Shown: positions 43,263 to 57,069, counted from the stretch's first letter. The stretch: DNA of 64,000 nucleotides from Guadua angustifolia (GCA_036346375.1 CM070508.1:16114852-16178851); one strand, 5' to 3'. A program made the numbers and translations. The notes: generated from the sequence alone by a model not told the origin.

Positions 43263-46118
43263 CTACAAGTCAGCCACCTCGCGAGCGAGCTTCTCTTGCT
43301 CGAGCTCGGTGACCTTAGCCCTTAAGGTCGATAAATACTTTGGAGTCGAAGGGCTTTTGGAGGCATCGACAACAAGGCATCGCCTCCTCTGGAGTTGGAC
43401 CATGGCGCGCCGCCTTTGCTCGCCTCGCCTAGCTTCCTCCGAGCTCCCGGACCTTAGCCTCGAGCTCTGGGAGGCCTTGCCGGGCAACTGCTGGTCCGCA
43501 GCTGCTTCTCACCTCCTCCGCTTTGGCTCGTCAAGGCCGAGCGCCGGCCGATCGCCAGACGCCCTCTTCTACTACTTTGTGGCGCATGGTCGCACTTTGG
43601 CATGGCGGGCTCGGAGCCTCTGGATGCTGGGAGGCCTCAAGCGTCTTCATCGCCTGACGGAGGCCAGCGACCTCACTAGAGTAGGCTGTTGCCTTTCGTG
43701 TAGCCTCCATTTGCTCGACCTCCAAGGCCTCGATGAGCTTGAATCGCTGTGCCTCCCGCTCCTCCACCACATTGAGGAAGACCTTCAGTGCGTCGGTGTG
43801 CGTTTGGAGGCCTTGCAACCCTTGGGCGACGGAGCCAATTGCCTGCGGGGTTCAAAGAGATAAACACAATCCTTGCCAGAAAAAGGAAGAAAAGGAGACT
43901 CAAGCTAAAATTCGACAAGGTCGTGAGAAGGCTCTGTACCTGGCTAAGTCGGCCCTCGAAGATTGTGCGGGAGTACTCAACGGGCCTGCTACCCGACGAC
44001 CCTGGTGCGGTGTTGTCCGCTGTCGCCGCTGGGTTGTTCGGGTAGGGTCCTTCGGGCACTCCGCCTGGGCGACTCGCCGTGGCTCCTCCTGTGGGGACTC
44101 ACCCACCCCTGCTCGGTCCCAAGAATCCAGATCGTTTGTCTTCCACTGGCCGGAGCGCCCTTGTCCCTCTCCCGTGGAAGTCTTGGCCTAATCCTCAGCA
44201 CGACCTTCCGTTTCGCTCCACCAAGGCATGATCGGCCCTTGGTTAGGGGCATCCCGACCGCGATGGCTCCTGGGCAACCTCAGCAGTGTGGCTTGGTGTC
44301 TCAGCCAGCCTGTGGGTCGAGGCATCCCCGCCGCCATCTCCCCGAACGCCTCATGTGGGTTACGTCCGCCCTGGCTGGCCCACTTGAGCCGGCCAGATCG
44401 CCCTCATTGGTCGGCAAGACCTCATCTCGACGGGTCGCCAATTCTCGGTCGAATCCTCGCTAACCGCGCCCGCCTTTGGGGGCTCGAGGGGTGCGCCCCG
44501 GCCGAGGGCCGACGGGCGCCAAAGACGAGAAAGTTTTTCTTCTTCCTCGGACTGACTGACTTCTAGACAACAACCATTGTCAAGATGGGCAAGCATTGAG
44601 CTCGAGCGCCAAGGTCTCAATGAGCAAAGAAAGGCTACTAAGCCAAAAGACAGAGGAAACTAAGCAAATGAAGAGCTGATGGAATACCTGAGTCGGAAGC
44701 CTCCGCTTCGCAGGGAGCTGGCGAGGCCCTTGGTGCCCCGAGGGTGGGGAAGCATCCCTTCCTGAGCCCTGCTTGAGACCCTGAGCCCGCGCAGGGTTCA
44801 ATCCTCCGGTCAAGTCCGGCGGTGGCTACAAGACTTTGTCAGCTGTAAGGAGAAGGGTATGTCAGGGAGCAAAAGAGCACGAGCAAAGTGCTTGGGGGCC
44901 CGACCATGGAAACTCACCATTGTGCGGTCACCCCATTCGACGTGCTGCTTCTTCAAGCCTGTGATGCCCGCTCCGTCCGGGGGTGGCCTCTTGCTCGCCT
45001 TCTTGCCCTTGTTCGCCTCAGCAATGCAAGCATCTTCCTTGCCGTTTTGGACAACTCTTGCTTATCCTGCGGGCGCATCGAAGGATCAAGGAAGGCCCTA
45101 GGCGTATGTAAGCAAAGAGACTTGGCCCAGGGTGGCTTTACCTCTTTTTGTGCAACACGCTCTCGAATGAGGTCGCCGACGGTAATCGTGCGCCGCTTCC
45201 CAAACATCTCGCTCATCTTGTTATGGCATCCAGACTCCTTTGGCGCTGCTAGAAGGGCAAGTTCGTCAAAGAAACCCATGGATTGAAACTCGAACAAATT
45301 CCAAAGCGGGCAAACTTACTAGTTGTGCCCTCGCGGGTCGGGTCGTCACGGCCTTTGATCTCGAAGAACAGGTGTAACCTCTTCCGCAGAGGGAATACCT
45401 GGCTCCTCAGGAAATTGTTGGCAATGGCTCGCCTTGGGAGGAAGCACGCTGCGGGCGCAGACGCATGCGGGCGGCGATGGCTTCCTCGGTCGCCTCTGTG
45501 TCGCCCCGCATCCGGTCTGCTTCTTCGTGACGAGGGTCCCATCAGACGCCAACATACTGCCTTCACCCTTCTTCAGATAGAACCACCGCTCGGTTCACGG
45601 GCCGAGGGAGTCGCGAGAGGATTTGGGGAAAGGACCAAGGAAGCTCCGCCTCAAGCCAAGTAGAAGCAACCGACTACGTGGTCCTTCCAAGTGGAATGTG
45701 GAGAAGAAGCTAAGAAGAGAGAGGGTGGGAAGGATCCCGAGGAACCCCTCGCATGTATGAGAGAAGATGGAAAGGAGAAGGATGGAATTGGGCACCTGTG
45801 TGAGAAGTTCTGATCTCAGATTGGGCGAGAACCATCATGAGGAAGTCGCTTCCTGGCCCGAAGTCAAGAGCATGTAATGCTTTAGCCGACGAGCCTGTTG
45901 CCCGCGGGTCGTGGTCGGCCTCCCCGCCGGTAGTCGCCATGTCGCTGGGTCCAAGAATCCTGTGCTCTCGAGCTCTTTTCATCCTCGGCCGATAGGGAAC
46001 TTTTTCCAGCTTGGCCATGGCGGCTGAGGGGTGTTTGGTCGACAGAAGAAGAAAGGCTCGAGCGAAAGGTTGGAAGGAGAAGACTGCAGGAAAGTCGAGA
46101 GTTTTTTGGGAGTTGCAA
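43263..46118 (-). pseudogene. Antisense ORF (aORF) of element A, broken
   Basis: Minus-strand frames read in order from 46118 down to 43263. The piece 45795-45595 begins PNSILLLSIFSHTCEGFLGI, close to the putative gypsy-type transposon domain (Pfam Transposase_28) found in the antisense ORF of grass Tat elements. 45566-45249 includes RRKPSP-like and basic text from the same product in shifted frames. The C-terminal end (43487-43263) reads STLRAKVTELEQEKLAREVA, a predicted coiled coil before the stop. The aORF runs opposite to gag-pol. Its function is unknown in the family. Several frameshifts break it here. Confidence 0.7.
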
Positions 46119-46272
46119 TAGGCTCGGGTCTTACAAGCCCACGAACGCTGCTGGCCGGAGGTTAGGGCATCTCAAAAGGCGGTTTGGCCAAAGCGATTCG
46201 ACAGTGCAATTAAGGGCCGAAGCGGTGGGATCGAGACGTCAGACGGTTGCCTCGCTTGCCAGATTCCTACCG

Positions 46273-47387
46273 ACAGTCTTGGAGGATGCGCACTGGTTTT
46301 GTTCGAAGGAGGGTGTCTTCTGCACAAGCTTAAACCTAGAGGGCGTAAAGCCCTAGGGACTCCTACGCTAAAGATTTCGACGCTCATGAACTACGCCGTG
46401 AACAAGAGATTTTTACCCTGTGTTCAGCCCCTTTGGCCTCGTAATAGCCTTACTTCCTCGCTAGATTGCTTAGAGAATGCCCTAAACTAGAACAAAGCTC
46501 TTGGGGTACAAGTTCTTTCTCTCAATGCCCCCTCTTTTCCCATGCACCGGAGGCCCTTATATAGGCCAAAGTTAATCTGAGTAGGTAAAAGGAGTCATCA
46601 TGTCGATCCTTATACATTTACTACTCCTTCCCCATGTTCCTGCTCCTCCACTTTCATTAAATGCTTACGCTGCGTTTTGCCCTTATTCACGGATGGGACC
46701 CCTTTACATGTGTAGGTGAGAGGCATCAGAGAATGGGCTTGTTGCGTAAAACCTTTCAGGAATGATAAGCTCGCTATGGCGTGCTCGCCGCTCGACATGG
46801 TACGCAGAGGAAGGAGCTTCGAGGCGGTTACCACCGCGCTTCACCTTTTTGTTCGCGGGCGGGCGCCTCGCCAATCGCCGCCACCGCCACGTGATCGGGC
46901 GCCGGGCGAAGCAGTGTTTGCAGCCGCCACTCGCCGCCAGCGCCACGTGACCGACGCCTGTCATGACCGTGATCGCCCGCCCGATTGCTGTGCCGCCACG
47001 AAGCGGGCGCCGGGCGAGTAGTGGCGTTTCGCCACTACCGCCGACGGGCGCCACGCGGGACCGACGCCTTGCCGGCGGACCGTGATCGCTTCGCCCGATT
47101 GCTAAAGTGCCGCCACGTAGCCGGGCGCCGGGCGAAAGGGCGCGTTTCGCCACTCGCCGCCGGGCGCCACGTGACCGACGCTCGTCGGCGTGGGCCGTGA
47201 TCGCTTCGTCTGATTGCTAAAGCCGCCACGAGCCGGGCGCCGGCGAAAGGCGTGTTCGCCCACTACCGCCGCCAGCGCCACGTTGACCGACACTCGCTTG
47301 CTGGCCGTGATCGCCCGTGACGATGCCAAAGCCGCCACGCGGATTGTACTTTGTGCGTAGAGAGGGTACTTTAGCGATAGTACGACA
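46273..47387 (-). repeat. 3' LTR of element B
   Basis: It matches 57070-58177 from CTTGGAGGATGCGCA to AGCGATAGTACG. It contains a minus-strand TATA box (plus-strand CTTATATAGG at 46557-46566) and a minisatellite at 46941-47340. On the minus strand it would begin TGTCGTACTATCGC, giving the usual TG. Confidence 0.83.
46941..47340. repeat. ~110-bp minisatellite in the B 3' LTR, four units
   Basis: The word CGCCACGTGACCGACGC or a close variant starts at 46941, 47049, 47165 and 47276 (spacing 108, 116, 111). Each unit also carries CCGTGATCGC, GATTGCTAAAG or a variant, GCCGCCACG, and GGGCGCCGGGCGAA. It is extremely GC-rich with repeated GGCGCC. Confidence 0.88.
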
Positions 47388-50300
47388 AGAGTTCTTGCCT
47401 CGCCCTAGAGCGCAGCTCATGACCTCTTTTAGAACCTTCATTTAATGCACTTAATGCTTAGCGCGCTTCAAGGTGGCCACTACTCATGAGGGTACGACCG
47501 CTTCGGGCTCCTGCCACAGATTCGCAGCTTTTGGGGTCCAAACGGCGATACTTCGCTTTTCGCGAACCGCACGACGGGGCACGATATATAGATGCATCTC
47601 AGACGAAGCGGGTTTCTTGCGCTTCGCTTTTCTTATGACTTTTGCTTTTTTGTTCTTTCGCTTTTTCTCAAAACTCTTCATCTTCTTCGATCCACCATGG
47701 TGAACCCCATTCCACTTTCATCGTTGACGCCACCGCCGTGAATCGATGGGGATCATCGCTACGAAGGCACCTTCCGATATCGTCTCGGATCGCCACGCCT
47801 GCGGTGCTTCTCCCGAGATCGCCCCGCACACCGGGCCATGATGGCGGCCTTCTTCCACCCTTTTTTCCGAAGTTTTTTCACCGTCCCTCCACTTCTACGA
47901 ATCCATCATCTTCATCTCACCCCCAACTCTATCATCTTCCTCGCCATCTTCGCACACCTCTCGTGAAATGTTCACGGGTGATGCTTAACCTCTCTTCCGC
48001 CATTTCTTCATTCTCAAGGCCACCAATGACGCACGGCGAGCGGAGTTGCTATTTCGCTTTCGACGGATGGCCTCCCACTACATTCCTTCCAAAGACAAAG
48101 TCCAATCGAGGACATAGCGCAGAATGATTGGTCAGACATCCAGATGACAATGAATCGACGCTTCGGGTGCCTGAGCCGCAAGACGCTTTTGAGAATCGGA
48201 GCTCACGGCCGAAGAGACGGCAGAGCTCCGCCCAATGGCGGCCTGCCGGTAGATTATGGACGCCGGATCGAACGGAGGGTCAGTAGTCGTGACTACACGG
48301 CCCGGAGGATCGCCTTCTTCGCGGCCAAGGTCTGCCTTCATAGCAAGACACGGGCGACAACGACCGACGCTAAGACGCGGGTCTTGGACGAAGTCCTTGT
48401 CTTCTTCTAGTTTTTACACATGCTTTTCCTGCGCTTCCTACCAACCGATCGCCATCTTTTTTCCTTTTCTTGCGATAGGCGAGGGCAATTTCGAGGAGCC
48501 AAACTCGCTGCTGGTTTGCCGCTACTGATGTCACGGCTTCCATCAGCACGCTTTTTTCACGGACGCCCGCCGCCACGACTGGAGCACGCGGAGCGCCATG
48601 GATCGTCAGCCGCTTCCCCGCCGATGGACTCCATGGGGTCCGCCGTGATCCCGCCTGCGGTTCATTGGTGATCGTGGATTTGCTCGCTGGCGGCGACGGG
48701 TTACGGGCAAGCGGCATTCGCCGCCGACACTACTTGGCCTTTGACTTAAGAGGTGGCCCGCCACGGATCAAAGCACCGCCACCGCCAATGGCCGGGCGGT
48801 ATTCTTCAAGGGACGGGGCACAGACGCTTCGACGCGATTTCACTCTCCGGCGCCGCTGGCGCAAAGACGGCTCCAGAGTTTTTACCAATCAGAGCCTCCG
48901 GCTACGACGATCAAGGGGCTGACAATTTCCGGCCACGGAGCCTGTGCCACCGCCAACAGGTGGCTCTCACGCTTCCCTAATGGTCGGCTTGAGCTTGAGG
49001 GCGCACGAGGGCGGTTTCAGAACGCCGAGGGTGCTAACACTTTGGGCCACCGAGACGGCGGAGGTTTTCGCCAGCGCCTCGCCGCCATCGCCAAGAAGGG
49101 TCAAGAGACCCCAAAGACCAGCCACGGAGGTCTCGCTTTAGCGCCGCCATCGCCGCCTTCACCGCTTGCCGTTAACTTCTTCACTGTAAACGACATGCGC
49201 GCACTGGCACTGCTTGCCGCCGCCTCCCGCATGGTGCCCAGACGGCCAACAAATTTGCTCGGCGAAGCGCAGTAGCCGAGCGGAGCGGAAAGGGCGGCGA
49301 CGCGAGCCGGGCGCAGAAAGGGCCAACACAACCGTAATGCAAAGAATGGGCGGAATAAAGCCGAGACATCGCGGCGGGCAGGGCCGAGGCAACGCCAAGA
49401 CCTCGGAACTTGAATCTTCCGCCGCGGGCGCAACTCGCGGATCATGTTGAAGAAGGCGCTCAAATAGCACCAAGAGGTGCTCGGAACTCTGGGGTGACGC
49501 CAACGTGTTTCCCCGAGGACTCGCAAGGCTCAATTTGCCTCATGCGACCAACCAGCCGCGTGAGGCGCTTACGAGGACCTCGCCGCTTTAGCCACTCGCC
49601 CGCCACGGCGACGCCAGTCGCGATCATGGTACGCGATTTACATCGCCGCTCGCAAGGCATTACCGCGACGCCGCTTTTGACCTTATGCGGTGACGCACGG
49701 GCGCCGAAGGAAACGCGAGCAAAGGGCTCAAGCGAGGCGCTGGCGCAGGCCGCCAACACGTGGTCGATGTTGCAGGAGCAATTTCATTATGATGTCTCCA
49801 CCGCCGCCGGGTGGCGCCGACGATGAACTTGACTTCGCGAGGACGCAGGAGGAAGGCGCGCTTTCGCTCGCTTTTTTGTTGCTTCGCCGATGAACTCAAG
49901 GCCCGTCATAAACCTTGGACAACTTTTGGATGAATGTCGATGTTTAATCGTTACTCATGTGTTTGCTTATTTTTGCATGATTGAATTCATTACATTTGCT
50001 CGTTGGATGGCCGCTATTCGACTTAGACAAAATGCTTTTAAAAATGCCTAAATTAGGGTAGCGGTTCTAAGCTCCCCGCCAATGATTTCATGTGCCCGCC
50101 ACGATCGCAAGCATACATTACGCGACTACATAAAACGAGGCGGAAATGGCCTTAGGTCGAATAAGGAACGCAGGACACAAAGAAGGCCTCAACACACGCT
50201 TCGCTGAGATTATCGCAAGTTTCGCCTTCCGGAGCTCAGCACTCGATGATCGCCCGAGAATGTACCACGGGCGTAACGGCGAGACAAGAAGTTTTCATGC

Positions 50301-51299
50301 ACTTAGGCCAAGAACACCCAACGGAGACGACTCAACAGCTTTCGCAGAGCTAACCCGAGGCGTGACGAGCTGCAGTAGAGCGCCAGGCCTAACTCGACAC
50401 TGATGACTCTACTACGGACGTTAACACTTTAGCACATCTTCTTCTTTTTATCATAGGGAGCCACGGTTTCAACACTTATGCATAATCACGCAGAAGCTTG
50501 ACCCATCTTAGGATACGACCGTAAGGAAATGGCCAAAAATGCGGTATAGAGCGCTTATCTTGTTTTATATGCCGCAGATAAGGAACTCGAGCTGGCGAGC
50601 AGCTTTGGCACATGGCTAGCAAATTTCAAGTTATCGGGCGATTAGCTTTTCGAAGCGCCAAGGCACCAACTGGCGCCAAGTAGCACTCTGAGCACTGGCG
50701 AGCAGCTTGGGGCATCGGGCGAGTAGCAATTAAGGCGTTTTCGAAAGGACCCCTGCTTAATCACACTCAAATAAGATGCGGGCTTTGCGAAAGTAAGCGC
50801 CAAAGACTTTTATGTTTTACCTCGCACGCACAGATGACTACCGGAAAGGTGAGTAAATATCCCAAGGGCATACGCGAGGTAAGCCCAAACTCTCTAAATC
50901 CCAAAGATGAAGTGTCCTGCTCGCTTCTGCTTGGATTCTAGGTCCTCAGAATCGCCAGAAATCGAGCCGCGTTCAGGTGCCAAAGCAACAGAAGCTCGAG
51001 GGTGGCATCAGTCGACGGTGCCACAATTGCGACGATAGCGGTGCTTCAGAGAGCCAACCCGAGGTGTGCGAGCCACGCCTCGAAAGCACCGTGATTGCCT
51101 CGCCTTCCCGCCTGCCTGTTAAGTGTACACAGACGCCGAGGATCGCCATGGATTTCACGAAGGAATTAGCAAACGTAACAGTAATCCAACATATACATGC
51201 GATAATTGTCACTCAAAGCACAACAAAGAGGAGCAAGAATGGTGAAGCAAAAGCTTTAGGCAAATTTCACCGACCGCCAAGATCACGATTACCGGGAGA
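47388..51299. other. Element B region between pol and 3' LTR
   Basis: In Tat elements this is where the antisense ORF lies, which for B would be on the + strand. A well-placed ATG (CCACCATGG at 47694-47702) starts short + frames, but I could not match any to the Transposase_28 domain. Frames change constantly. 49900-50150 and 50440-50950 appear non-coding. Many CGCC/GGCG strings disrupt readable sequence. Confidence 0.45.
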
Positions 51300-52500
51300 G
51301 GGACGACTGAGGCCGACCGAGCAAGTCATTGGTACTTACAATTCCTTTAGGATAGAACTTTCGCAAAGAGCTCAATGTTGTAGGAGTTCGCCACCCCGCC
51401 GCCCTCAAGTTAACTGACCATTTTGCCGAGATATCGAGACCACCTTGAAGGGGCCCTCCCATCGGGAGACAAATTATGTAACCCAAGATAGGCCCTGAAT
51501 TTTATGTGAAGACCGTGTCACCCATCGCCAAGTTCTTTTTCAGAGACCCGGTGACGTGGTATCGCCGAGGTTTTGTTGATACCCAAGCGGCGCCAAGAAG
51601 GCGTGCTCCGATCCCCGACTTCCTCCAGAGGTTAACCTCTTCTCGCCGGAGATCTTCTTGGTCCTCTTCATTGAAAGCGGAGATTATGGAGAGCCGAGCG
51701 ACACTGAGGGGAGAACAGCCTTCCGCCATACACCAAAAAGAAGGGTGTTCGCCGGTCAGACGGCAATGGGCGTAGCGGAATACCACAACACAACCGAGTT
51801 CTTCCGCCCATCTTGCACCCCGCCAGGAGTCGATCAACGCCTTTTTGTCTTCAGTTCTTCAAGATTAAATAAGATTGGCGCTGCTTCGGGCATGGACTAT
51901 TGCTCAGTGGATGGGCCACCGGTTTAAACACACCTTGGTGCCCATTTTTCTGCACGTAATTCCGTAAAAGCCGCTACCGATGAACCGGTGCCGTTGTCGG
52001 TGATGATGTGATTATGCATCTAAAGCGGGTGAAGATCCCACGATGAACTTAATAACGGCAAAGGCCGCGGATGGCTCGTGACCGCCGGCTCCTCACCCAC
52101 TTTGGTGAACTTGTCGATAGCGCATAAAGAGGTGGGCGAAGCTCCCTGGGCCCGCTGAACGGACTCCAGATATCAAATTTCAAGACCGCGAACGGCCGAG
52201 AGCGGAATGGTTTGCGTGAGCTTGGGCTGGTTCGGGTTTGCTCGGCGAAGAACTCGACAAGCCGCGACGCCCTCAATTAATCAAGAAGCATCCCGGAGGG
52301 CTGGGCCAATAAAATCTTGGCTAAACGCCTTGCCGACTAGAGTTCGACCGACATATGGCTCCGCGACACGCCCGTGGATATCGAGAGTAGGTCGCCTCTT
52401 CCCGAAAGTGATGCACTTCAAGAGAACTCCGCTTTGGCTCGGGCGATATAGGTCCCCACCTACCGAGTATAGCACTTGGCCTTACGTGCAATCTTCTCAC
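51300..52500 (-). pseudogene. Element B integrase
   Basis: Reading from 52475, the zinc-finger segment has YRPSQSGVLLKCITF, EIHGRV-like text, RTLVGKAFSQDF and IGPALRDA, matching the HHCC part of Tat integrase. The core entry (PFAVLKFDIWSPF-like) is at about 52190-52140 in 52276-52049. The C-terminal end (ATTPTTLSSLRKFYP-like) is at about 51390-51340. Frame breaks are frequent. The enzyme would integrate the cDNA. Confidence 0.78.
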
Positions 52501-52799
52501 CGAGGCATCATCGCGGGATCACTTGGTCACGCAGAAGGCCGTGATAGGGTCCATCCATCGATCTTCCCGCCTAAGGGTGGCGACCACTGCATGGCGGTGC
52601 TCGCCTGGTAATTCACCGGGCCGAAGCTCGGTGTCGCCTCGGCAAGACCGCCGCCTTCCCGTCTCCGGACTGGGGGCTGAGGCGGCACGCTGCTTCCTCC
52701 TTGAATTGAGGTCGTGGATAGTTGGCACCGCCTTTCCCACTGAGCCGAGGTCATGCGACACTTTGCTGTCGTCTCCCCACTGGACCGTGGCCACGACAT

Positions 52800-54620
52800 G
52801 ACACCATCATCCCCACTGAATCGTAAGTCTGCGATGGACGGTCGCGTAGTCTTTCTTCAAGACCCCGACCGAACAGAGCCCTTGAGGATGCAAGCCGACA
52901 AGTCCGTCCTGAAGGTGATTGTCACGCCGAGGGACATGAGTATACCCTGCACCTTCAAAATGACGCCCATTCTTCTGACCGCTGTGCGCCGCCATGGTGG
53001 GGTCGGAACATTGAACTCCTTTCGTTTGATTAATGACCAGCAGGAGTCTCCTTGACTTGAGACGCCGATGCCCAACGCCGAAGCGATGCGCAACGCCAGC
53101 AGACCTTCATATTCAAGAATGTTGTTGGTGGCCTTGAATTCGAGGGCTACCACGCATCGAGGGTATCACCGGCCGGGAGACCAGATAACTTAGAACGCCG
53201 CTTTCCAAACCGAAGGATCCATCAAAGAATAACGCCCGTGGGGAAGGCACGGTGCTTCTTCGCCTTCAGAGAGGTATGAGTCCACTGGCGCATTTAACTC
53301 CGCCAACTTTTGACTTCTTGATAGTAAAAAGGGCATGAATTTGATGTTGAATTTCAGCTCCACCGATTAATTAGCGGGCGCGCCTTCGCTTCACGACAGG
53401 AGGATTTCCCGAAGGGGTAGGCCGTGACGACGGTGATTTCTTCCTCAAAATAGTGCCGCAGTTTTCTCGACGCAACCAGACCGTGATACAAGATCTTCTT
53501 AGCTCGAGGATACCGAAGTTTCGCTTCATGTAATACCTTGTCGATGTAGTAAACCGCTTCTCCGACGCCTCCAAGAACTAACATCAAGGCTACTATTTCA
53601 CCTCGTGGATGGCAGCGAGATATGTTAAAGGCTCACCTGCCTGGGGAAACCAGCACCGGGAGAGGAGAGGTACCGCTTCGTGTCTTCAAATGCCTTCGAA
53701 GCTTCCTCCGCCCATTCAAAATGGTTAGTCTTCTTTAGCAACTTGAACAGAGGCAAAGCCTTTCTCCCAAGCGCAATGAATCGCTTCAGTGGAGGCCAAA
53801 GTACTCAACGTGCATTGAACTTGCTTGAGTCGCGATCAAGTGCTTCATGTGCTCGATGGCCGCTATCTTGTCGATTGGCCTCGATGCCCCTACCGACACC
53901 GTAAAACCCAAAGAACTTGCCTGAGGAGCACAATCAACACGATTTTTCCGGGTTGAGCTTCGTGCAATTCTTCCCGGAGGTTAGCAAAGGTCTCCTCCGT
54001 GTCCCGGATCGCTTTTCACTCTTTTTGATCTTCACGACTAAATCATCAACGATATTTCTAGATTTCGCCTATCCGGGGCGGAAGGTAATGTGCATGGCAC
54101 GCTGGTAAGTGGAACCAGATTCTTTAAACCAAAAGCCATCTCACATAACAAGAGACTCCCCATAGGGGTTACAAAAGCGTCTTCTTCATCTTCTAGTGCC
54201 ATGCTAACTGATGGTACCCGAGCACGCATCCAAAAAGCACAAGAATTCACACCCTACCGCGGAGTCTATGATGAGGTCGACCCGGCAGGGGATAAGGATC
54301 CTTCTGCAGCCTTGTTGAGGTCGGTGAAGTCACACACACGCGCCAACTCGTTGGATTTCTTGACGAGCACGGGTTGGCGAGCCACTCAGATGAGAGACTT
54401 TCGACTATTCCCCTGGCCGCCAGCCTTTCTACCTCCTCTCGAATGGCGGCCTTGACGGCTACCGGCCTTCGCCGACCTTCACGGATTACGCACGTCGGGA
54501 GGTTGTTACCGTGCTCGATCACCTCTTGGGGACCCCAAATATGCCCGACAATTGCCAGCGTAACACGCCTCACGCTTGATCGAGGAAGGTGACGAAGTTT
54601 TCCTATTTGGCGCCGAGGTT
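52800..54620 (-). pseudogene. Element B reverse transcriptase and RNase H
   Basis: 54573-54250 has AAIREEVERLAARGIVESL and EWLANP, the start of reverse transcriptase, followed by DPYPLPGRPHH in a shifted frame. 54250-54038 includes DEEDAFVTPMGSLLLCEMAF and GLKN. RNase H is recognised in 53587-53354 (VYYIDKVLHEAKLRYP, SRKLRHYFEEEITVVTAYP) and 53153-52857 (LEFKATNNILEYEGLLALRI). The YVDD site could not be read cleanly. Minus-strand orientation is certain. Confidence 0.85.
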
Positions 54621-55829
54621 ACGCCAATGTTGACGGGTTCGGTTCGCTTCACTCAGTATGCCACTCACTCTTACCTCACGGCGCGAGCCGGTGAAGCACG
54701 GTCCGGCCCGAGGGCTCCTCGAGGAAGTGGCGCCAGGCCGACGCAGTGGCACCGGCAGATCCCAAGCCCGCCAGTGCAAGCAGGCAGGCTCGACCTATCC
54801 ACGCTTGATGACACGGAAGCCCCAAGATCTTCACCATCATGTAAGATAGTGGGTAACCGCTATGAATTTGACCAACACCGGCCGCCAAGCAAGGCGTTAT
54901 ATGGGAGGTCGAATCATGCCACCTCAAATCCACCATCTCTGCGGTAGTTATCCTTTTCCCCGAAGTGACGGGAGGCAACTTGACCTAAGGGAGCAAGCCC
55001 AAGATCCGGGCTACCCTCAAGAACGGGTGGTTTCGGCGCAGATCCTGTCATGATCTCGCAGCAGCCATGAATGCCGACGCAGATTGGGGTTGATGGAGCC
55101 GCCTCCGCCCATCAAGACTCGCCTCACCAAGACATTCCGGACCGCGGGTGCTACCACGACGGAGATGCCCTAGGTCCGGTGTGCCCTCGGTGGTCGGCCC
55201 GACAAGGTGATCGCTTGTTCGACCATTTCAGCGTCTTGACCCGCCCTCGAGCTCGACGTCGCAACGCGACACCTCCTTTTTCACCGCTTGTAAGCGGCGG
55301 AGGAATGGTGGATGAACCACCATGGATATACGCCATACAGTGATCCGCTCACCGGAAAAGCCAGCGGGCGGATTTTCATCTTGATCATCTCGTGGCGCCT
55401 TGAGCCGCCTTCCACTATCATTCGCCCCACGACCGACAGCTTGTCCGTGTCATGGGTATTGGTTTTATGGCAAGGCTCGCCTCGCCTTGATCGCGGGCGG
55501 TCGCTCCCACGATCAATACGCGGCCGTCGCGCCGATCACGGCGATCGCCACGCCGGCCACGACGGTCATCACGCCGCCACGGCGCACAGACTCTCGAGGC
55601 GCGGATCTCTTCGTTGCTGCGGGCGGGCTGCCAAGACCTACCTGGTCTCACTCCACTCAAGGCTTCCGCTGCTTTCAGCTTGAGCGTCGGAACCCTTCGA
55701 GGTCCCGCCTCATCCTTGCTATGGCCACCTTTGGGGCTGTTACCGCCCCTCGGGTTTCATGGCCACTGCCACACTTATGTGCGAGGGAGAAGAGCTCTGA
55801 GGTGGAGTTGATGGTACTGTAGCCATCTT

Positions 55830-56998
55830 CCTTCATCTTATGCCGTCGCACGCCTCCGGGAAGCGATGACGCACCATTGTTCGGAGATGTGGGGATTGTG
55901 TTGCGGCAAAGGCAGATCGCCAATGAAGTCGCGGGTTTACTCCCCTTCTCTTGTTCCGCAGTGTGAAGGTCGCCCTCCATGCCGGCCGCGAAAGGAGCCC
56001 TGAAATTGGCGATTTAAGAGGTCGCACAACTTTCCCCACGAGTGCACCGATCCTCGGGGAGATTTAGAATCAGAACTAGGAGCGGAGCCTGGCAAGGCTG
56101 CTGGGAGGTAGTTGGCCATGACCTTTTCAGATCCGCCACCGCCCGCACCATCGTCGCCGTGGTAGATTTGGAGGAACTCCTCCGTTGGTGGTGCCATATA
56201 TTTTTCTATGGTCACGGGCGAAACTGTCCGGGGCGTACCCATTACGGGCGCACTGCCGGAGAAGGCCTGCACCCGACGCTTTAGAGGGAGCCGAAATTAT
56301 CGTAAGCCCTTGGCCCCGAGACCGCGATGGGAGGCGAGGCCCGGCTTAAAGAGCTCTGGAGGAGGAACTCCTCCTTAGTTCGAGAATGAGAGCCATGGGA
56401 GGACCTGCTGCCGACAGCCACCCGCCACTGCGGTGGCAGCTGTTTGTCCGGGTGGCGGCGAAAGTATCGCATGAGGTCATCGCTGCGGGCTGCTTGCCGC
56501 TCTGCCAGATGAGAGCGGAGGTCCCCACGGTTCTCGAGGAACCGGACCGGATTTTGCACGCTTTTTGGCCCCGCCCGCCGCCGTGGCCTCTTCGTCTGGG
56601 CGGCTGGAGGTCTGGAGCGCCTTGCATGCGCCCTTAGGCGCTAAGGAACGCCGACGGATCGCCAGGAGTCCCACCCGAGCTGGCCGTGATCCACGAGACC
56701 AAGACACGTTTAGCCCACGGGTGGCCGGAGAATCCCCGCCAACTCCACCTGCGGTGGTGGTCCAAGAGCACGAGCGCGCAAGTTCTCGGCAGGGGTGGCT
56801 TCCATGGCTAGCTCGCGACGCACGGGCCGCTCCTCGCCTCCAAGGGAAGGGAAGAAGCAGCCGCTTTGCCGGGCGGGTGAGACGGTCCTCAACCGCGCGA
56901 TGACCGGAGGTGCCGTGGTCGCCGCCGCCTCGCGATTTTCGATGCCGAGGATCCGCCATTTTGGCATGCGCGAGCTCGCTTCGAATCGCGAACGCCAA
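55830..56998 (-). pseudogene. Element B gag region
   Basis: The strongest part, 56272-55937, reads TVSPVTIEKYMAPPTEEFLQ, EKVMANYLPAALPGSA, SPRGSVHSWGKLCDLL and NRQFQGSF, a Retrotrans_gag domain like that of element A (MANYLP). Upstream 56998-56477 is an Arg/Ala-rich, probably disordered Gag N-terminus. The region 55820-54620 between gag and reverse transcriptase should hold the protease, which I could not identify with confidence. Confidence 0.8.
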
Positions 56999-57069
56999 GT
57001 CCGCCGGGAGTTAGCTGAAAAGCCAACCACTAGCACTTACCCGCGTCACGGGCGTGAGATTCCGCTCGA

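Noticed and set aside
46704..47338. Arg/Ala-rich overlapping frames in the B LTR
   Set aside because: They are products of the GC-rich minisatellite units, repeated once per unit.
46941..47340. CRISPR-like array of regularly spaced repeats
   Set aside because: The whole ~110-bp unit is repeated, including the spacers, and it sits in a plant retrotransposon LTR, so it is a minisatellite.
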